Part shown: positions 8,238-17,142 of the stretch, piece by piece
How positions within the stretch are numbered: position 1 is the first letter of the stretch
Layout of the letters: every line of letters starts with the position of its first letter
Assembly: GCA_964394665.1 (NCBI GenBank)
Contig: CAYMYN010000017.1
Span: forward strand, 1 to 64,000
Origin: CAYMYN01 sp964394665
Lineage (GTDB): Bacteria; Planctomycetota; UBA1135; GCA-002686595
Direction: 5' to 3'
DNA: 64,000 bases
The notes under the pieces: model-generated
Databases searched by the model: none
What the model was told of the DNA's origin: nothing
The model's input: only the letters and a program-made list of their open reading frames with translations
Program-made: the position numbers and the translations under genes

Positions 8238-9394
8238 CGCGCGCCGCGCCGCACCTGCTGCACGTTTTCTCGACCTTCGTGCCCGCCGGGCCCGAGCTGC
8301 GCACCGTGCGCCTGATCGAGGCCTTCGGCGACGCGTATCGGCACTCGATCGTGGCCCTCGACGGCCGCACCGACGCGCGCAAGAGCCTCCCGCCCGGGGC
8401 GCCCGTGCGGATCCTCGAGGCGCCGCCCAAGGCGGGCACGCCGGCCACCGTGCGTCGCCTGCTCGCGTTGCTGCGCTCCGAGCGGCCCGACCTGCTGTTG
8501 ACCTACAACTGGGGCGCCTTCGACGCGTTGCTCGCCGCGCGCCTGTTGCGCCGGCGCGCGGTGCTGCACCACGAGGACGGCTTCAACGCCGACGAAGCGC
8601 GACACTTCAAGCGCCGCCGCATCTGGACCCGGCGCCTGGTCCTGCCCGGGGTGGCGCGGGTGATCGTGCCCTCCGCGCGCCTCCTGGACATCGCGCGCAC
8701 CTGCTGGCGTTTGCCGGCCGAGCGCGTGGCGCTGGTGCCCAACGGCGTGCGCCTCGAGCGCTTCCAGCCCCGCGACGGCAACCCCGGGCTGCGCGCGCGC
8801 CTGGGCATCCCCGCCGAGGCCTTCGTCGTCGGGTACGTCGGCCACCTGCGCCCCGAGAAGAACCCCGCGCGGCTGCTGGAAGCCTGCGCGACGATCGCCG
8901 GGCGGGTCCCCCTGCACGCGTTGGTCCTCGGGGAAGGTCCCGAGCGCGCGGCCCTCGAACGCCTGGCCGCCACGGCGCCCCTGGCCGGGCGCGTGCACCT
9001 GGTCGGCCACCAGGACGACACCGCGGCGCACTACCGCGCGATGGACGCCTTCGCGCTCTCCTCCGACACCGAGCAGCTCCCGGTGGCCCTGCTCGAGGCG
9101 ATGGCCAGCGCCCTGCCCGCGGCGAGCACCGCCGTCGGCGACGTGGGCGCGGCGTTGGGCCCGGACCAGGCGCCCTTCGTCGTGCCCCTGGGGCCGCGGG
9201 CCGCACAGGCCCTGGGCGCGGCCCTCGAGCGCCTGGCCGCGGACGGCGCGTTGCGCGCGCGCCTGGGGCGCGCGAACCGCGAGCGAGCCGCGCGCGAGTT
9301 CTCCTTCGAGGCCATGGCCGGGCGCTATCGGGAGCTCTACGACCTGGCCCTGGCCCGCGCCGCGCCCGCGCGGCGCGGAGCCGCGAAGCCCTGA
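8234..9394 (+). CDS. Glycosyltransferase, family 4 (GT-B fold)
   Basis: 386 residues with a GT4 layout. The N-terminal acceptor lobe (LLHVFSTFVPAGPELRTVRL) has the glycine-rich entry loop near residues 10-20. The C-terminal donor lobe carries YVGHLRPEKNPARLL and the nucleotide-sugar-binding E-x7-E motif with Glu280 and Glu288 (EQLPVALLEAMA). The start is a GTG at 8234 overlapping the stop of the preceding sugar oxidoreductase gene, so translation is coupled. Retaining transfer of a sugar from a nucleotide donor in polysaccharide or glycolipid synthesis is expected; donor and acceptor cannot be told. There is no membrane segment, consistent with a peripheral cytoplasmic enzyme. A much longer in-phase open frame upstream is the antisense shadow of guaBA and is not coding. 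Confidence 0.9.
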   Translation: MTRAAPHLLHVFSTFVPAGPELRTVRLIEAFGDAYRHSIVALDGRTDARKSLPPGAPVRILEAPPKAGTPATVRRLLALLRSERPDLLLTYNWGAFDALLAARLLRRRAVLHHEDGFNADEARHFKRRRIWTRRLVLPGVARVIVPSARLLDIARTCWRLPAERVALVPNGVRLERFQPRDGNPGLRARLGIPAEAFVVGYVGHLRPEKNPARLLEACATIAGRVPLHALVLGEGPERAALERLAATAPLAGRVHLVGHQDDTAAHYRAMDAFALSSDTEQLPVALLEAMASALPAASTAVGDVGAALGPDQAPFVVPLGPRAAQALGAALERLAADGALRARLGRANRERAAREFSFEAMAGRYRELYDLALARAAPARRGAAKP

Positions 9395-9431
9395 CCGAGC
9401 CGCGCCGACCCTGGGCCCTGGGCCCGCCCGC

Positions 9432-9444
9432 GGCCATAATGGCC
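9432..9444 (+). promoter_or_regulatory. Palindrome overlapping a -10-like box upstream of aceE
   Basis: GGCCAT, a central A, then ATGGCC form a symmetric 13-base element. It contains CATAAT at 9435-9440, a five-of-six match to the -10 consensus, about 100 bases before the aceE ATG. The symmetry would suit a dimeric repressor binding over the promoter. No clear -35. Confidence 0.35.
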
Positions 9445-9542
9445 CGGATGCGGCCCGCCCCACGGGTCGCCGCGGCACACCAGCCCGTGCCGCCCCCGCG
9501 GGACCCAGCGCCCGCTCGCCGACCCCGCCCGCACAGAGCGCC

Positions 9543-12389
9543 ATGAGCCCCGCCCAACGCCCCCGGCCTTCCACGCAGATCCTCGAGTCGATCGTCGGCC
9601 GCGCCTTCGCCCAGACGATGGCGATGATCCACCTCGCCAACCACCGCAAGGACAAGCGGCGCGGGGACCCCAAGGTCGGCGGGCACCCGGCGAGCTGCGC
9701 GAGCTCGGCCCACGTCCTGGGCGCCCTGCACCTGGTGGCGCGCGAGGTGCACGACTACGTCTGCTGCAAGCCGCACGCGGCGCCCCTCGACCACGCCTAC
9801 CACCACCTGATGCAGGTCTTCCGCGACGAGCAGCGCGGCACCTGGCTGGACGAGAGCGCCTCCAAGGCGCTCATGCACACCCTGCGCGCCTTCCCCGAGC
9901 CGGGCGTGCACGAACACGTCTTCCAGAGCTACCACGCGCGCAGCGACGCCGACTCCTTCCACTTCCTGCCCTCGGGTTCGGTCGGCATCCCGCCCGTCGT
10001 CTCGGTCTACCTGGCCCTCGCCCACCGCTACGCGCACGACCACGGCTACGAGGTGCCCCCCAAGGCGCACTTCTGGTCCTTGATCGGCGACTCGGAGTTC
10101 CGCGAGGGTTCCCTGCTCGAGGCCCTGCCCGACGTGGCCGAGCGCGAGCTCGGCAACGTGACCTGGATCATCGACTACAACCGCCAGAACCTGGACGGCA
10201 CGCGCATCCCGAACCCCCGCGGTCTGCGCTCCTCCGACTGCGAGCGCATCGAGCGCACGGCCCTCGCCAACGGTTGGCGCGTGATCCAGGTGCGCCACGG
10301 CCGCTACCGCGAGGAGCTCTTCGCGCGCCCGGGCGGCGCCGCCTTCCGCGCCTTCCTCGAGGAGGGCGTGACCGACTTCGAGTATCAGATGCTGCTGCTG
10401 GCGCGCGACGCTCAGGAAGTGCGCCGGCGCAGCCTGGAGCACGATCCCGCCGCGCGCACGCTGCTCGACACGCTCTCGGACGCCGAGCTGCTGCGGGCCC
10501 TCGACGACGTCGGCGGCCATTGCCTCGAGACCCTGGTCGAGGCCCTGGAACGCACGCGCCAGGACCCGGCCGAGCCCTACCTCGTCATCGCCCACACGAT
10601 CAAGGGCTGGAACCTGCGCAGCGCCGCGCACCCGGCCAACCACTCGACCCTGCCGAGCGCCGAGGAGATCGAGGAGATCCTGACGCGGGCCGGCCTGTCC
10701 TGGGACGACCCCTTCGCGCGTTTCGCGCCCGGGACCGAGGAGGCCGCGTACCTCGCCAGCCTGCGCGAGGAGTACCGCGCCGGCATCGAGGAACACATCG
10801 CCCTGCGCGAGCGCAACCGCTCCAAGGTGCGGGCCGCGATCGATCAGGGCGGCGGCCTGCCCGAGACGATCGGCATCGATCTCTCGTTGTTCCCCGTCAC
10901 CCACACGCAGTGGATGTGGGGGCAGCTCGCGGCCAAGCTCGTGCGCGTCGGCACCCAGGGCCAACCCTCGCCCGCGGAGGGGACCAAGGCCGAGCCCGAG
11001 CTCAACGAGAACGAAGCGCGTTGGGCGCCCGCGGCTCAGTTCGTCCTGACCCTCTCGCCCGACGTCGGCACGAGCACGAACATCTCGCCGGCGATGGACA
11101 AGCGCATCTACGGGCCGGACGTCGAGGAGCTGCGCGGCGAGGGCAAGGACCTGGGCCTGCGCCACCCCGACCTGGTGATGAGCGACGACCCCTGGACGCG
11201 CCACATCCGCTTCGAGATCGCCGAGGCCAACTGCATGTCCGCCGCGGGCGCGTTCGGGCGCATGGCGCACTACACGGGGCTGCCGTTCTTCCCGATGATG
11301 ACGGTCTACGACTTCTTCATCAAACGCGCCCTCGACCAGCTCTACTACAACCTCTACTGGGGCTCGGAGTTCGTGCTGATGGGCACGCCCAGCGGGGTGA
11401 CGCTCTCCCCCGAGGGCGCCCAGCACTCCTGGAAGAGCGACATCCAGATCCCGAACCTCATCACCTGGGAGCCGCTCTTCGCGCTCGAGATGGACTGGAT
11501 CCTCTCGGATGCCATGCGGCGCCAGATGATGGACGAGAACGAGGGCCGGCGCGGCGTCCTCATCCGCGCCGTGACGCGCGGCATCCCCCAGAGCCTGCTG
11601 CTCGAGAACCTGCGCCGCCAGGCGCGCTTCAAGCGCGCGGGCGAGCTCGGTGGGCGCGCGCTGGTGCCCAAAGGCGCCGAGGCCGGCGAGGGTGTGGTCG
11701 ACGAGAGCACGGTGAGCCCGCGCTCGGACTCGGAGATCCTCGAGACCCTGCGCCAGGAGTGCCTGGCGGGCGGCTATCGCCTGGTCGACTGGGCGGGTTA
11801 CGCCGGCTACGAGCCGGGCGACAACGTGGTGCACCTGTTCGCCCTGGGCTCGGTCGCGACCGAGGCCCTGGACGCGGCCGCCAAGCTCCTGGAGCGGGGC
11901 ATCTTCGCCAACGTGATCGTGATCTCCTCGCCCGAGCTCCTGCTGGGGATCCTCGGTGAACGCTCGGGCTACCGGCACCTCGTCGAGGGCCTGGGCGTCG
12001 ATGGCCACCTGCACGTCAGCCTGAAGGAGCCGGTGCGCGAGGAGGCGCAACTCGTCTCGCTCGCCGGCCGCCGCGTGCCCGTGGTCGCGGTGTGCGACGG
12101 CGAGGCGGGCCTGGTCGACAACATCGGCTCGATCGTCGGCGTGCGCCAGATCACGCTCGCCGTGCGCAAGTTCACCAAGTGCGGCCGACCGGACCAGGTC
12201 TATCGCTACCTCGGTCTCGACGGCGACGCGCTGGTCGAGGCCGCGGGCCGGGCGTTGGCCGAGACCGCCCTCGAGGACCTGCGCCTGTCCCCCGCCGCCC
12301 TGGAGGCCCTGGCCGCGCGCCAGACGCGCCCCGGCGCGGTGCGCGACTGGCGCGAGCTGTGGCCCACCCCCCAGGGCCCGCAGGGCTGA
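9543..12389 (+). CDS. aceE: Pyruvate dehydrogenase E1 component, homodimeric AceE type
   Basis: A 948-residue thiamine-diphosphate enzyme that decarboxylates pyruvate and passes the acetyl group to a lipoyl E2. The N-terminal third has the AceE/transketolase pattern HPASCASSAHVLGALH and the ThDP-Mg motif beginning GDSEF at residue 182 and ending NRQNLDG. The middle domain has the SPDVGTSTN and NCMSAAGAFGRMAHY segments. The C-terminal transketolase-like domain holds VHLFALGSVATEALDA. Length is slightly above the usual 880-910. No E2 (aceF) or lipoamide dehydrogenase gene lies in this window, so the complex is encoded elsewhere or the partner is shared. A Nudix hydrolase follows five bases after the stop. 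No strong SD precedes ATG 9543. Confidence 0.93.
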   Translation: MSPAQRPRPSTQILESIVGRAFAQTMAMIHLANHRKDKRRGDPKVGGHPASCASSAHVLGALHLVAREVHDYVCCKPHAAPLDHAYHHLMQVFRDEQRGTWLDESASKALMHTLRAFPEPGVHEHVFQSYHARSDADSFHFLPSGSVGIPPVVSVYLALAHRYAHDHGYEVPPKAHFWSLIGDSEFREGSLLEALPDVAERELGNVTWIIDYNRQNLDGTRIPNPRGLRSSDCERIERTALANGWRVIQVRHGRYREELFARPGGAAFRAFLEEGVTDFEYQMLLLARDAQEVRRRSLEHDPAARTLLDTLSDAELLRALDDVGGHCLETLVEALERTRQDPAEPYLVIAHTIKGWNLRSAAHPANHSTLPSAEEIEEILTRAGLSWDDPFARFAPGTEEAAYLASLREEYRAGIEEHIALRERNRSKVRAAIDQGGGLPETIGIDLSLFPVTHTQWMWGQLAAKLVRVGTQGQPSPAEGTKAEPELNENEARWAPAAQFVLTLSPDVGTSTNISPAMDKRIYGPDVEELRGEGKDLGLRHPDLVMSDDPWTRHIRFEIAEANCMSAAGAFGRMAHYTGLPFFPMMTVYDFFIKRALDQLYYNLYWGSEFVLMGTPSGVTLSPEGAQHSWKSDIQIPNLITWEPLFALEMDWILSDAMRRQMMDENEGRRGVLIRAVTRGIPQSLLLENLRRQARFKRAGELGGRALVPKGAEAGEGVVDESTVSPRSDSEILETLRQECLAGGYRLVDWAGYAGYEPGDNVVHLFALGSVATEALDAAAKLLERGIFANVIVISSPELLLGILGERSGYRHLVEGLGVDGHLHVSLKEPVREEAQLVSLAGRRVPVVAVCDGEAGLVDNIGSIVGVRQITLAVRKFTKCGRPDQVYRYLGLDGDALVEAAGRALAETALEDLRLSPAALEALAARQTRPGAVRDWRELWPTPQGPQG

Positions 12390-12394
12390 GCGCG

Positions 12395-13006
12395 TTGACC
12401 TCCCCCGGCCATCCCGGCACGCCGCCGGCGCCCGAGCCCTTCGAGCCCTTCGGTCTGGCGGCCAGCGAGCGCATCTACGACTCCCCCTGGTGCGGCCTGC
12501 GGCGCGACACGGTCGTGTTGCCGGGCGGCGCGCACCAGGAGTACCACGTGATCGAGATCAGCGACGCCGTGGTCGTGGTCCCCGTGCTCGCCGACGGCTC
12601 GCTCGTGCTGGTGGGCCAGTACCGCTACCCGCACGGCCGCACCCACTGGGAGCTTCCTGCGGGCCGCATCGCCCTGGGCGAAGCCCCCGCCGCCGCCGCC
12701 CGGCGCGAGTTGCGCGAGGAGACCGGCTGCGTGGGCGGGCGCCTGCTCCCGCTGCCCGGGTTCTATCCCACCAACGGCATCAGCGCCCACTTCGCCCACG
12801 CCTTCGTGGCCCTGGACTGCGAGCGCGTCGCCGAACCCGAGCTCGACGCCGCCGAGCGCCTGTTCGTGCGGACCTTCACGCGCCGCGAAGCCGAGTCCCT
12901 GCTCGACGCCGGCCAGCTCGCCGACGGCTTCACCGCCCTGGCCCTGCTCTACTACCTGCGCTGGCGCGACGCGGGGCGCCTCGAGGGCCACCCGGCGCCC
13001 GAGTGA
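12395..13006 (+). CDS. Nudix hydrolase, ADP-ribose pyrophosphatase-like
   Basis: 203 residues. The Nudix box is complete, from Gly90 (GRIALGE) through the RRELREETG helix: G-x5-E-x7-R-E-L-R-E-E-T-G. The preceding strands (VVVVPVLADGSLVLVGQYRYPHGRTHWELPAG) and the later NGISAHFAHAFVA segment resemble NudF-type ADP-ribose or nucleotide-sugar pyrophosphatases. No ATG lies near the domain start; the TTG at 12395, five bases after the aceE stop and about ten bases after AGGG, keeps the first beta strand and is preferred. It is probably cotranslated with aceE. A role in clearing ADP-ribose or nucleotide sugars is inference from the subfamily. Confidence 0.88.
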   Translation: MTSPGHPGTPPAPEPFEPFGLAASERIYDSPWCGLRRDTVVLPGGAHQEYHVIEISDAVVVVPVLADGSLVLVGQYRYPHGRTHWELPAGRIALGEAPAAAARRELREETGCVGGRLLPLPGFYPTNGISAHFAHAFVALDCERVAEPELDAAERLFVRTFTRREAESLLDAGQLADGFTALALLYYLRWRDAGRLEGHPAPE

Positions 13007-13011
13007 GCGCC

Positions 13012-13060
13012 GAAGCGGCGGACGGGGCCCTGGCTCGGCCCGGCACCGTCCCGCCGCTTC
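13012..13060. terminator. Bidirectional hairpin terminator between the Nudix and peroxiredoxin genes
   Basis: GAAGCGGCGG plus flanking bases at 13012-13029 pairs with the complementary arm at 13042-13060, with one bulge. This gives a stem of about 17 bp in the gap between two converging genes. A weak T-rich run follows on the plus strand. Position and strength support termination from both sides. Confidence 0.65.
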
Positions 13061-13072
13061 TGGGTCTTGCCG

Positions 13073-13705
13073 TCAGCTCGGCTGCTTGGTCACGCGCAGG
13101 TAGGGCTTGAGCGCCTTCCAACCGCCGGGGAACAGCGGCTTGGCGTCCTTGTCGGAGAGGGCGGGGACGATGATCACGTCCTGGCCGTGCTTCCAGTCGG
13201 CGGGGGTCGCCACCTTGTGCTTGGCCGTGAGCTGCAGGGAGTCGATCACGCGCAGCAGCTCGTCGAAGTTGCGGCCCGTGCTGGCGGGATAGGTCAGCAT
13301 CAGCTTGATGGCCTTGTCCGGGCCGATCACGAAGACGCTGCGCACCGTGAAGGTGTCGAGGGCCTTGGGGTGGATCATCCCGTAGGCGTTGGCGATCTCG
13401 CGCGTCGGGTCGGCGATCAGCGGGAAGTTGAGCGCGTTGCCCGTGACCTCCTGGATGTCCTTCGCCCAGCCCAGGTGATCGTCGAGCGGGTCGACGCTGA
13501 GGCCGATCACCTTGACGTCGCGCTTCTTGAACTCCGGCGCGAGCGCCGCCACGCGACCCAACTCGGTCGTGCAGACCGGCGTGTAGTCCTTGGGGTGCGA
13601 GAAGAGCACGCCCCAGGAGCTCCCCAGCCACTCGTGGAAGCGCAGGGATCCGGCGGTGGTCTGGGCGGTGAAATCGGGCGCGGTGTCTCCGAGCTGCAAG
13701 GCCAT
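13073..13705 (-). CDS. 1-Cys peroxiredoxin (Prx6 family)
   Basis: The 210-residue protein reduces peroxides through one peroxidatic cysteine. The active-site segment is HPKDYTPVCTTELG with Cys45, the Prx6 signature; there is no resolving Cys in the usual C-terminal position. The extended C-terminal domain (KHKVATPADW, then FPGGWKALKPYLRVTKQPS) is typical of the 1-Cys subgroup rather than AhpC. The ribosome binding site AGGAGG sits six bases before the ATG, one of the best in this window, suggesting strong expression. A TATACT box lies about 40 bases upstream. It is monocistronic, with terminators or opposite genes on each side. The cytoplasmic antioxidant role is confident; the physiological reductant is unknown. 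Confidence 0.95.
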   Translation of the reverse strand: MALQLGDTAPDFTAQTTAGSLRFHEWLGSSWGVLFSHPKDYTPVCTTELGRVAALAPEFKKRDVKVIGLSVDPLDDHLGWAKDIQEVTGNALNFPLIADPTREIANAYGMIHPKALDTFTVRSVFVIGPDKAIKLMLTYPASTGRNFDELLRVIDSLQLTAKHKVATPADWKHGQDVIIVPALSDKDAKPLFPGGWKALKPYLRVTKQPS

Positions 13706-13744
13706 GGAAGTCCTCCTGGAAAAGGGGCCGAACGATCGCGGGCG

Positions 13745-13750
13745 AGTATA
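13745..13750 (-). promoter_or_regulatory. Putative -10 box (TATACT) for the peroxiredoxin gene
   Basis: TATACT on the minus strand lies 40 bases before the ATG at 13705. It sits in the loop of a small inverted repeat (CGGGCG and CGCCCG on either side), which could allow hairpin or operator control. The -35 match is weak. Confidence 0.45.
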
Positions 13751-13771
13751 GCGCCCGTGCCGGGCCGCCGT

Positions 13772-15580
13772 TCAGCGCGCGCGTTCGCCGAGCGCGTACA
13801 GGCCGAGCCAGGGCCCCGGACGATCGACGGCCCACAGGGCGAGGAACGGGCGCTCCATCTCCATCGGCAGGCTCGCGCCGGCGCGCTCCACGGACCCCGC
13901 GAGGGGTCCGCCGAAGGGGTCGACGCCCGCGATCGGCGCGCCCGGGCCGACGAGTTCCGCGAGCAGGTGCTGCGCGGTCCGGGCCCCCAGCCGATTCGCC
14001 AGCAGGAGGTGCGTCACGCCCAGGCCCGCGAGCACTTCGGCCGCATCGTCGCCGAGCCCCTCGAGGCCCGCGCGCACGTGCACGCCGCGCCGCAGTCGAC
14101 CGCGCTCGGGATCCTCGTACTCGCGCTCGACGAACTCGAAGAGCTCCTGCAGGAACACGGCGTCCAGGCCCGGCCGGGGCTCGGTGCCCGCGCGCAGGCG
14201 CTCGAGCCGTGCGCGTTCGCGGGTGCCCAGCTCGCCGCCGGCCCGCGCGCGCAGCTCGGCCAGACGCTCGAGGCTCGCGAGATCGAGCTCGAGCTCGGGT
14301 CCGTAGCGGTCCACCGCGAGCCGCGCCCCCGGGGGCAACGCAGGCGGCACGGACGCCTCGGCCAGGGCGCGGGTGTCGGGGCGCGCGAGCACCCAGCCCA
14401 GGCGCGCGCTCTGCACCAGCGGCAGGACCAGGGCCGCGCCCACGAGCAGGGCGCCGCGGCGCGCGGCGGCCAGGCGCTCGGCCGCGAACCCCGCCGGGAT
14501 CGCCATCAGCACCAGGCCCGGCAGGAGGTACCGGATCTTGTCGTTCTCGTGGAAGCCGAAGAAGAGCATCCACAGCAAGAGGAAGATCGCGCTCGCCCGC
14601 GCGCCGCGCGAGCGCAGGGCGCCGCCGAGGCCGAGCAGGGCCAGGATCACGAGCAACGGGTCATGGGAGAACAACGTGCGCGAGAGGCGCGCGGCCGAAT
14701 CGAGGGCAAAGCCCAGGCGCAGGCCCTGTCCGCCCACCGAGAGGTCGACGCCGTCCCCGCCGACGACCGCGTCCGTGCCCGTGGGGCCGTAGACCAGTAG
14801 GTAGGGGTGGCCGAGCGCCAACGCCAACGCGCTGAAGGCCGCGGCGCTCCCGAGCGCGCCCACGACACGCCGCCCGAGCTCGGCGCCGCGCCAGCCCTGG
14901 GGCCCGAGGAACCAGGCCAGGGCGGGGATCCCGGCCGCGCCCAGGCCCGCCTGGTGGCAGGCGAAGGCGAGCCCCGCCGCCGCGCCCGAGAGCACCAGCG
15001 GTCGTGTCCCGCCGCGCCGCGCGTGCCGGGCCGCGGCCCAGGCGCTGAGCGCGAAGAAGAACGCCATCGGCACCCAGGGGCGCTCCTGCACCGAGAAGTG
15101 CACGTGGAGCAGGCTCGTCGCGACCAGCAACGCCGCGACCCAGGCGCCGCGCGTGAGACCGAGCTCGCGCGCCGATCGGAAGACCACGAAGGGGGTCGCG
15201 GCGCCGAAGAGCAGCACGAGCAGGCGCGCCAGGAGGTGCGCGGAGCTCGGGTCGGCGCTGAGCGCCTCGCCGTACTCGCCGGGACCCGACCAGGCGCCGC
15301 TCACGAGGCCGGCGGCGAAGTGCGCGGCGTAGACCGGCACCAGCAGGTAGGGCAGCAGGTTCGGGTAGGTCGAGTACTTGCCGACCGGCGGCACCGGGTC
15401 CCGGTCGCGCAGCATGCCCAGGGCGCTGCGCACCACGTGGCTGTCGGGCACGTAGTTGCGCGGCATCCCGTGGCCCACGGGCACCGCGCGCAGGGCGAGC
15501 GGCAGCACGCACAGGAGCACCAGGGCGGCCCACGGGCGGCGGCGGCGCGGAGCCGGTGCGGCGGCTGGCGTGGGGCTCAC
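13772..15580 (-). CDS. Polytopic membrane protein, probable GT-C family glycosyltransferase
   Basis: 602 residues with about 10-11 hydrophobic segments between residues 18 and 390, then a soluble C-terminal domain. The first extracytoplasmic loop carries NYVPDSHVVRSALGML, resembling the acidic D-containing loop of lipid-linked GT-C enzymes (GT39/ArnT/PMT type). The following layout, STYPNLLPYLLVPVY, and later HENDKIRYLLPGL match the pattern in which conserved polar residues sit at helix ends. The C-terminal part (about 400-602) is mixed alpha/beta and ends in a Trp-containing tail. The likely role is transfer of a sugar from a polyprenyl-phosphate carrier on the outer face of the inner membrane. 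It is encoded 14 bp upstream of rho. Family assignment is by topology and loop pattern only. Confidence 0.65.
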   Translation of the reverse strand: MSPTPAAAPAPRRRRPWAALVLLCVLPLALRAVPVGHGMPRNYVPDSHVVRSALGMLRDRDPVPPVGKYSTYPNLLPYLLVPVYAAHFAAGLVSGAWSGPGEYGEALSADPSSAHLLARLLVLLFGAATPFVVFRSARELGLTRGAWVAALLVATSLLHVHFSVQERPWVPMAFFFALSAWAAARHARRGGTRPLVLSGAAAGLAFACHQAGLGAAGIPALAWFLGPQGWRGAELGRRVVGALGSAAAFSALALALGHPYLLVYGPTGTDAVVGGDGVDLSVGGQGLRLGFALDSAARLSRTLFSHDPLLVILALLGLGGALRSRGARASAIFLLLWMLFFGFHENDKIRYLLPGLVLMAIPAGFAAERLAAARRGALLVGAALVLPLVQSARLGWVLARPDTRALAEASVPPALPPGARLAVDRYGPELELDLASLERLAELRARAGGELGTRERARLERLRAGTEPRPGLDAVFLQELFEFVEREYEDPERGRLRRGVHVRAGLEGLGDDAAEVLAGLGVTHLLLANRLGARTAQHLLAELVGPGAPIAGVDPFGGPLAGSVERAGASLPMEMERPFLALWAVDRPGPWLGLYALGERAR

Positions 15581-15594
15581 GGGCGGGGGGCCGC

Positions 15595-17142
15595 TCAGGC
15601 CTCGGGGTCGACCTCGAAGCGCTGCAGGAAATCGTCGGTCTTCTCGACGTCCAGCAGCTTGGCGGTCAGGAGCTCGATGGCATCGATGAAGTTCATGCGC
15701 AGCAACACACGTCGCAGGGTGTTGATGCGGCGCAGGCGCTGGCTGCTGATGATCTTCTCGTCCTTGCGCGTGCCCGAACGTTCGATGTCGATCGCCGGGA
15801 AAAGGCGCCGATCGGCCAACTTGCGCGAGAGCACCAGCTCCATGTTTCCGGTGCCCTTGAACTCCTCGAAGATGAGCTGGTCCATGCGGCTGCCGGTCTC
15901 GATCAGCGCCGTGGCGAGGATCGTGAGGCTGCCGGCGGTCTCGGTGTTGCGCGCGCTGCCGAAGATCTGCCGCGGCCGCTCCATGGCGCGCGAGTCCAGG
16001 CCCCCGGACATCGTCCGGCCGCTACCCGCCGCGAAGTTGTTGTAGGCGCGAGCCAGGCGCGTGATCGAGTCGATGATCAGCACCACGTCCTGACCGAGCT
16101 CGACCAGGCGCTGGCAGCGCTTCCAGACCGCCTCGGCGAGCTGCACGTGGTGCTTGGGCGACTCGTCGGAGGTCGAGACGAACACCTTGCCCCCGGTGCT
16201 GCGCTGCCAATCGGTCGCTTCCTCGGGCCGCTCGTCGACCAGCAGGACGAACAGGTGCACCTCGGGGTACCCCTTCTCGATCCCCTGGGCGAACTGGCGC
16301 AGGAGGGTCGTCTTGCCCGTGCGCGGCGGGGCCACGATCAGGCCGCGCTGGCCGCGGCCGATGGGCGCGACGATGTCGAGCACGCGCATCGAGACCTCGC
16401 CGGTCACGTCCCCCACCGCGTAGTGGAAGTCGGGGTCGATCGAGGTCAGGCCCTTGAACTCGCGCAGGTTCCCGAGCTCGCCCGGCGGCTTGCCGTCGAC
16501 CGACACGACCTCGACGAGTTGGTACTTGTGCTTGGTGCCCTTGCTGAGCGGGCCGCGCACGAGCGCTCCATCGCGCAGCTTGTACTTCTGGATCAGGCGC
16601 GGCGCGACGAAGACGTCCTCGCGGGAGCTGGTGAAGTTCGCCTCCTCGCGGCGCAGGGTGCCGAAGCCGCCCTTCTCGAGGACGAACATGCCCTCGCCGT
16701 CCTCGAGCGCGGGCCGGCCCTCGTCGCGCGGGCGTCGGTCGGGGCGCTCGCGGTCGGGGCGCTCGGGACGTTCTGCGCGCTCGTGTTCGCGGGGCGCGTG
16801 CCTGGGCCCCCCGGTCTGGGCTCCGCCGCCTTCGCGCGAACCGCGCTCGTTGCCTTCAGCGCCCCCCGCGGGGCCCTGGCCTTCGCCCCCACCGCCCTTG
16901 CGGCGGCGCTTCTTGCCCCCCCGTCGACCCGAGCCCCGGCGCCGCGACGGCCCCCGGGGATCGTCGCCGGAGCGCTCCTCCCGGGGCCCCCCGTGCCCGT
17001 GAACGGCCTCGGCGGGGGGCGGAGGGCGACGTTCGGAGGTGGGCTCCACCGTCGCGGAGCCGCGGCCGGCCTGGGGCGGCCTCTCCATGGCCCCGAAGGG
17101 CAGTTCGTCGGAGGGTCGGGGGGAACGTTTGTCGGCGGGCAA
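15595..17142 (-). CDS. rho: Transcription termination factor Rho with a long basic N-terminal extension
   Basis: 515 residues. Residues 1-148 are low complexity, rich in Arg, Gly, Pro and Glu (for example GSGRRGGKKRRRKGGGG), and replace the helical Rho_N bundle seen in other Rho proteins. The RNA-binding OB domain begins about residue 151 (GMFVLEKGGFGTLRREEANF) and the RecA motor follows: Walker A APPRTGKTT at about 271-279, VLLVDERPEEATD, Walker B VVLIIDSITRLARAYN, and the Q/R loops through LDSRAMERPRQIFGSARN. The start is a TTG at 17142, six bases after GGAGG; the ATG at 17088 has no such site. A 605-bp spacer lies upstream, a possible autoregulatory leader. All catalytic motifs look intact. 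Confidence 0.95.
   Translation of the reverse strand: MPADKRSPRPSDELPFGAMERPPQAGRGSATVEPTSERRPPPPAEAVHGHGGPREERSGDDPRGPSRRRGSGRRGGKKRRRKGGGGEGQGPAGGAEGNERGSREGGGAQTGGPRHAPREHERAERPERPDRERPDRRPRDEGRPALEDGEGMFVLEKGGFGTLRREEANFTSSREDVFVAPRLIQKYKLRDGALVRGPLSKGTKHKYQLVEVVSVDGKPPGELGNLREFKGLTSIDPDFHYAVGDVTGEVSMRVLDIVAPIGRGQRGLIVAPPRTGKTTLLRQFAQGIEKGYPEVHLFVLLVDERPEEATDWQRSTGGKVFVSTSDESPKHHVQLAEAVWKRCQRLVELGQDVVLIIDSITRLARAYNNFAAGSGRTMSGGLDSRAMERPRQIFGSARNTETAGSLTILATALIETGSRMDQLIFEEFKGTGNMELVLSRKLADRRLFPAIDIERSGTRKDEKIISSQRLRRINTLRRVLLRMNFIDAIELLTAKLLDVEKTDDFLQRFEVDPEA

Noticed and set aside
9439..9546. 35-codon ORF ending in an ATGA overlap with aceE
   Set aside because: There is no ribosome binding site, the product is Pro/Arg-rich noise, and chance frames of this length are common at this base composition.
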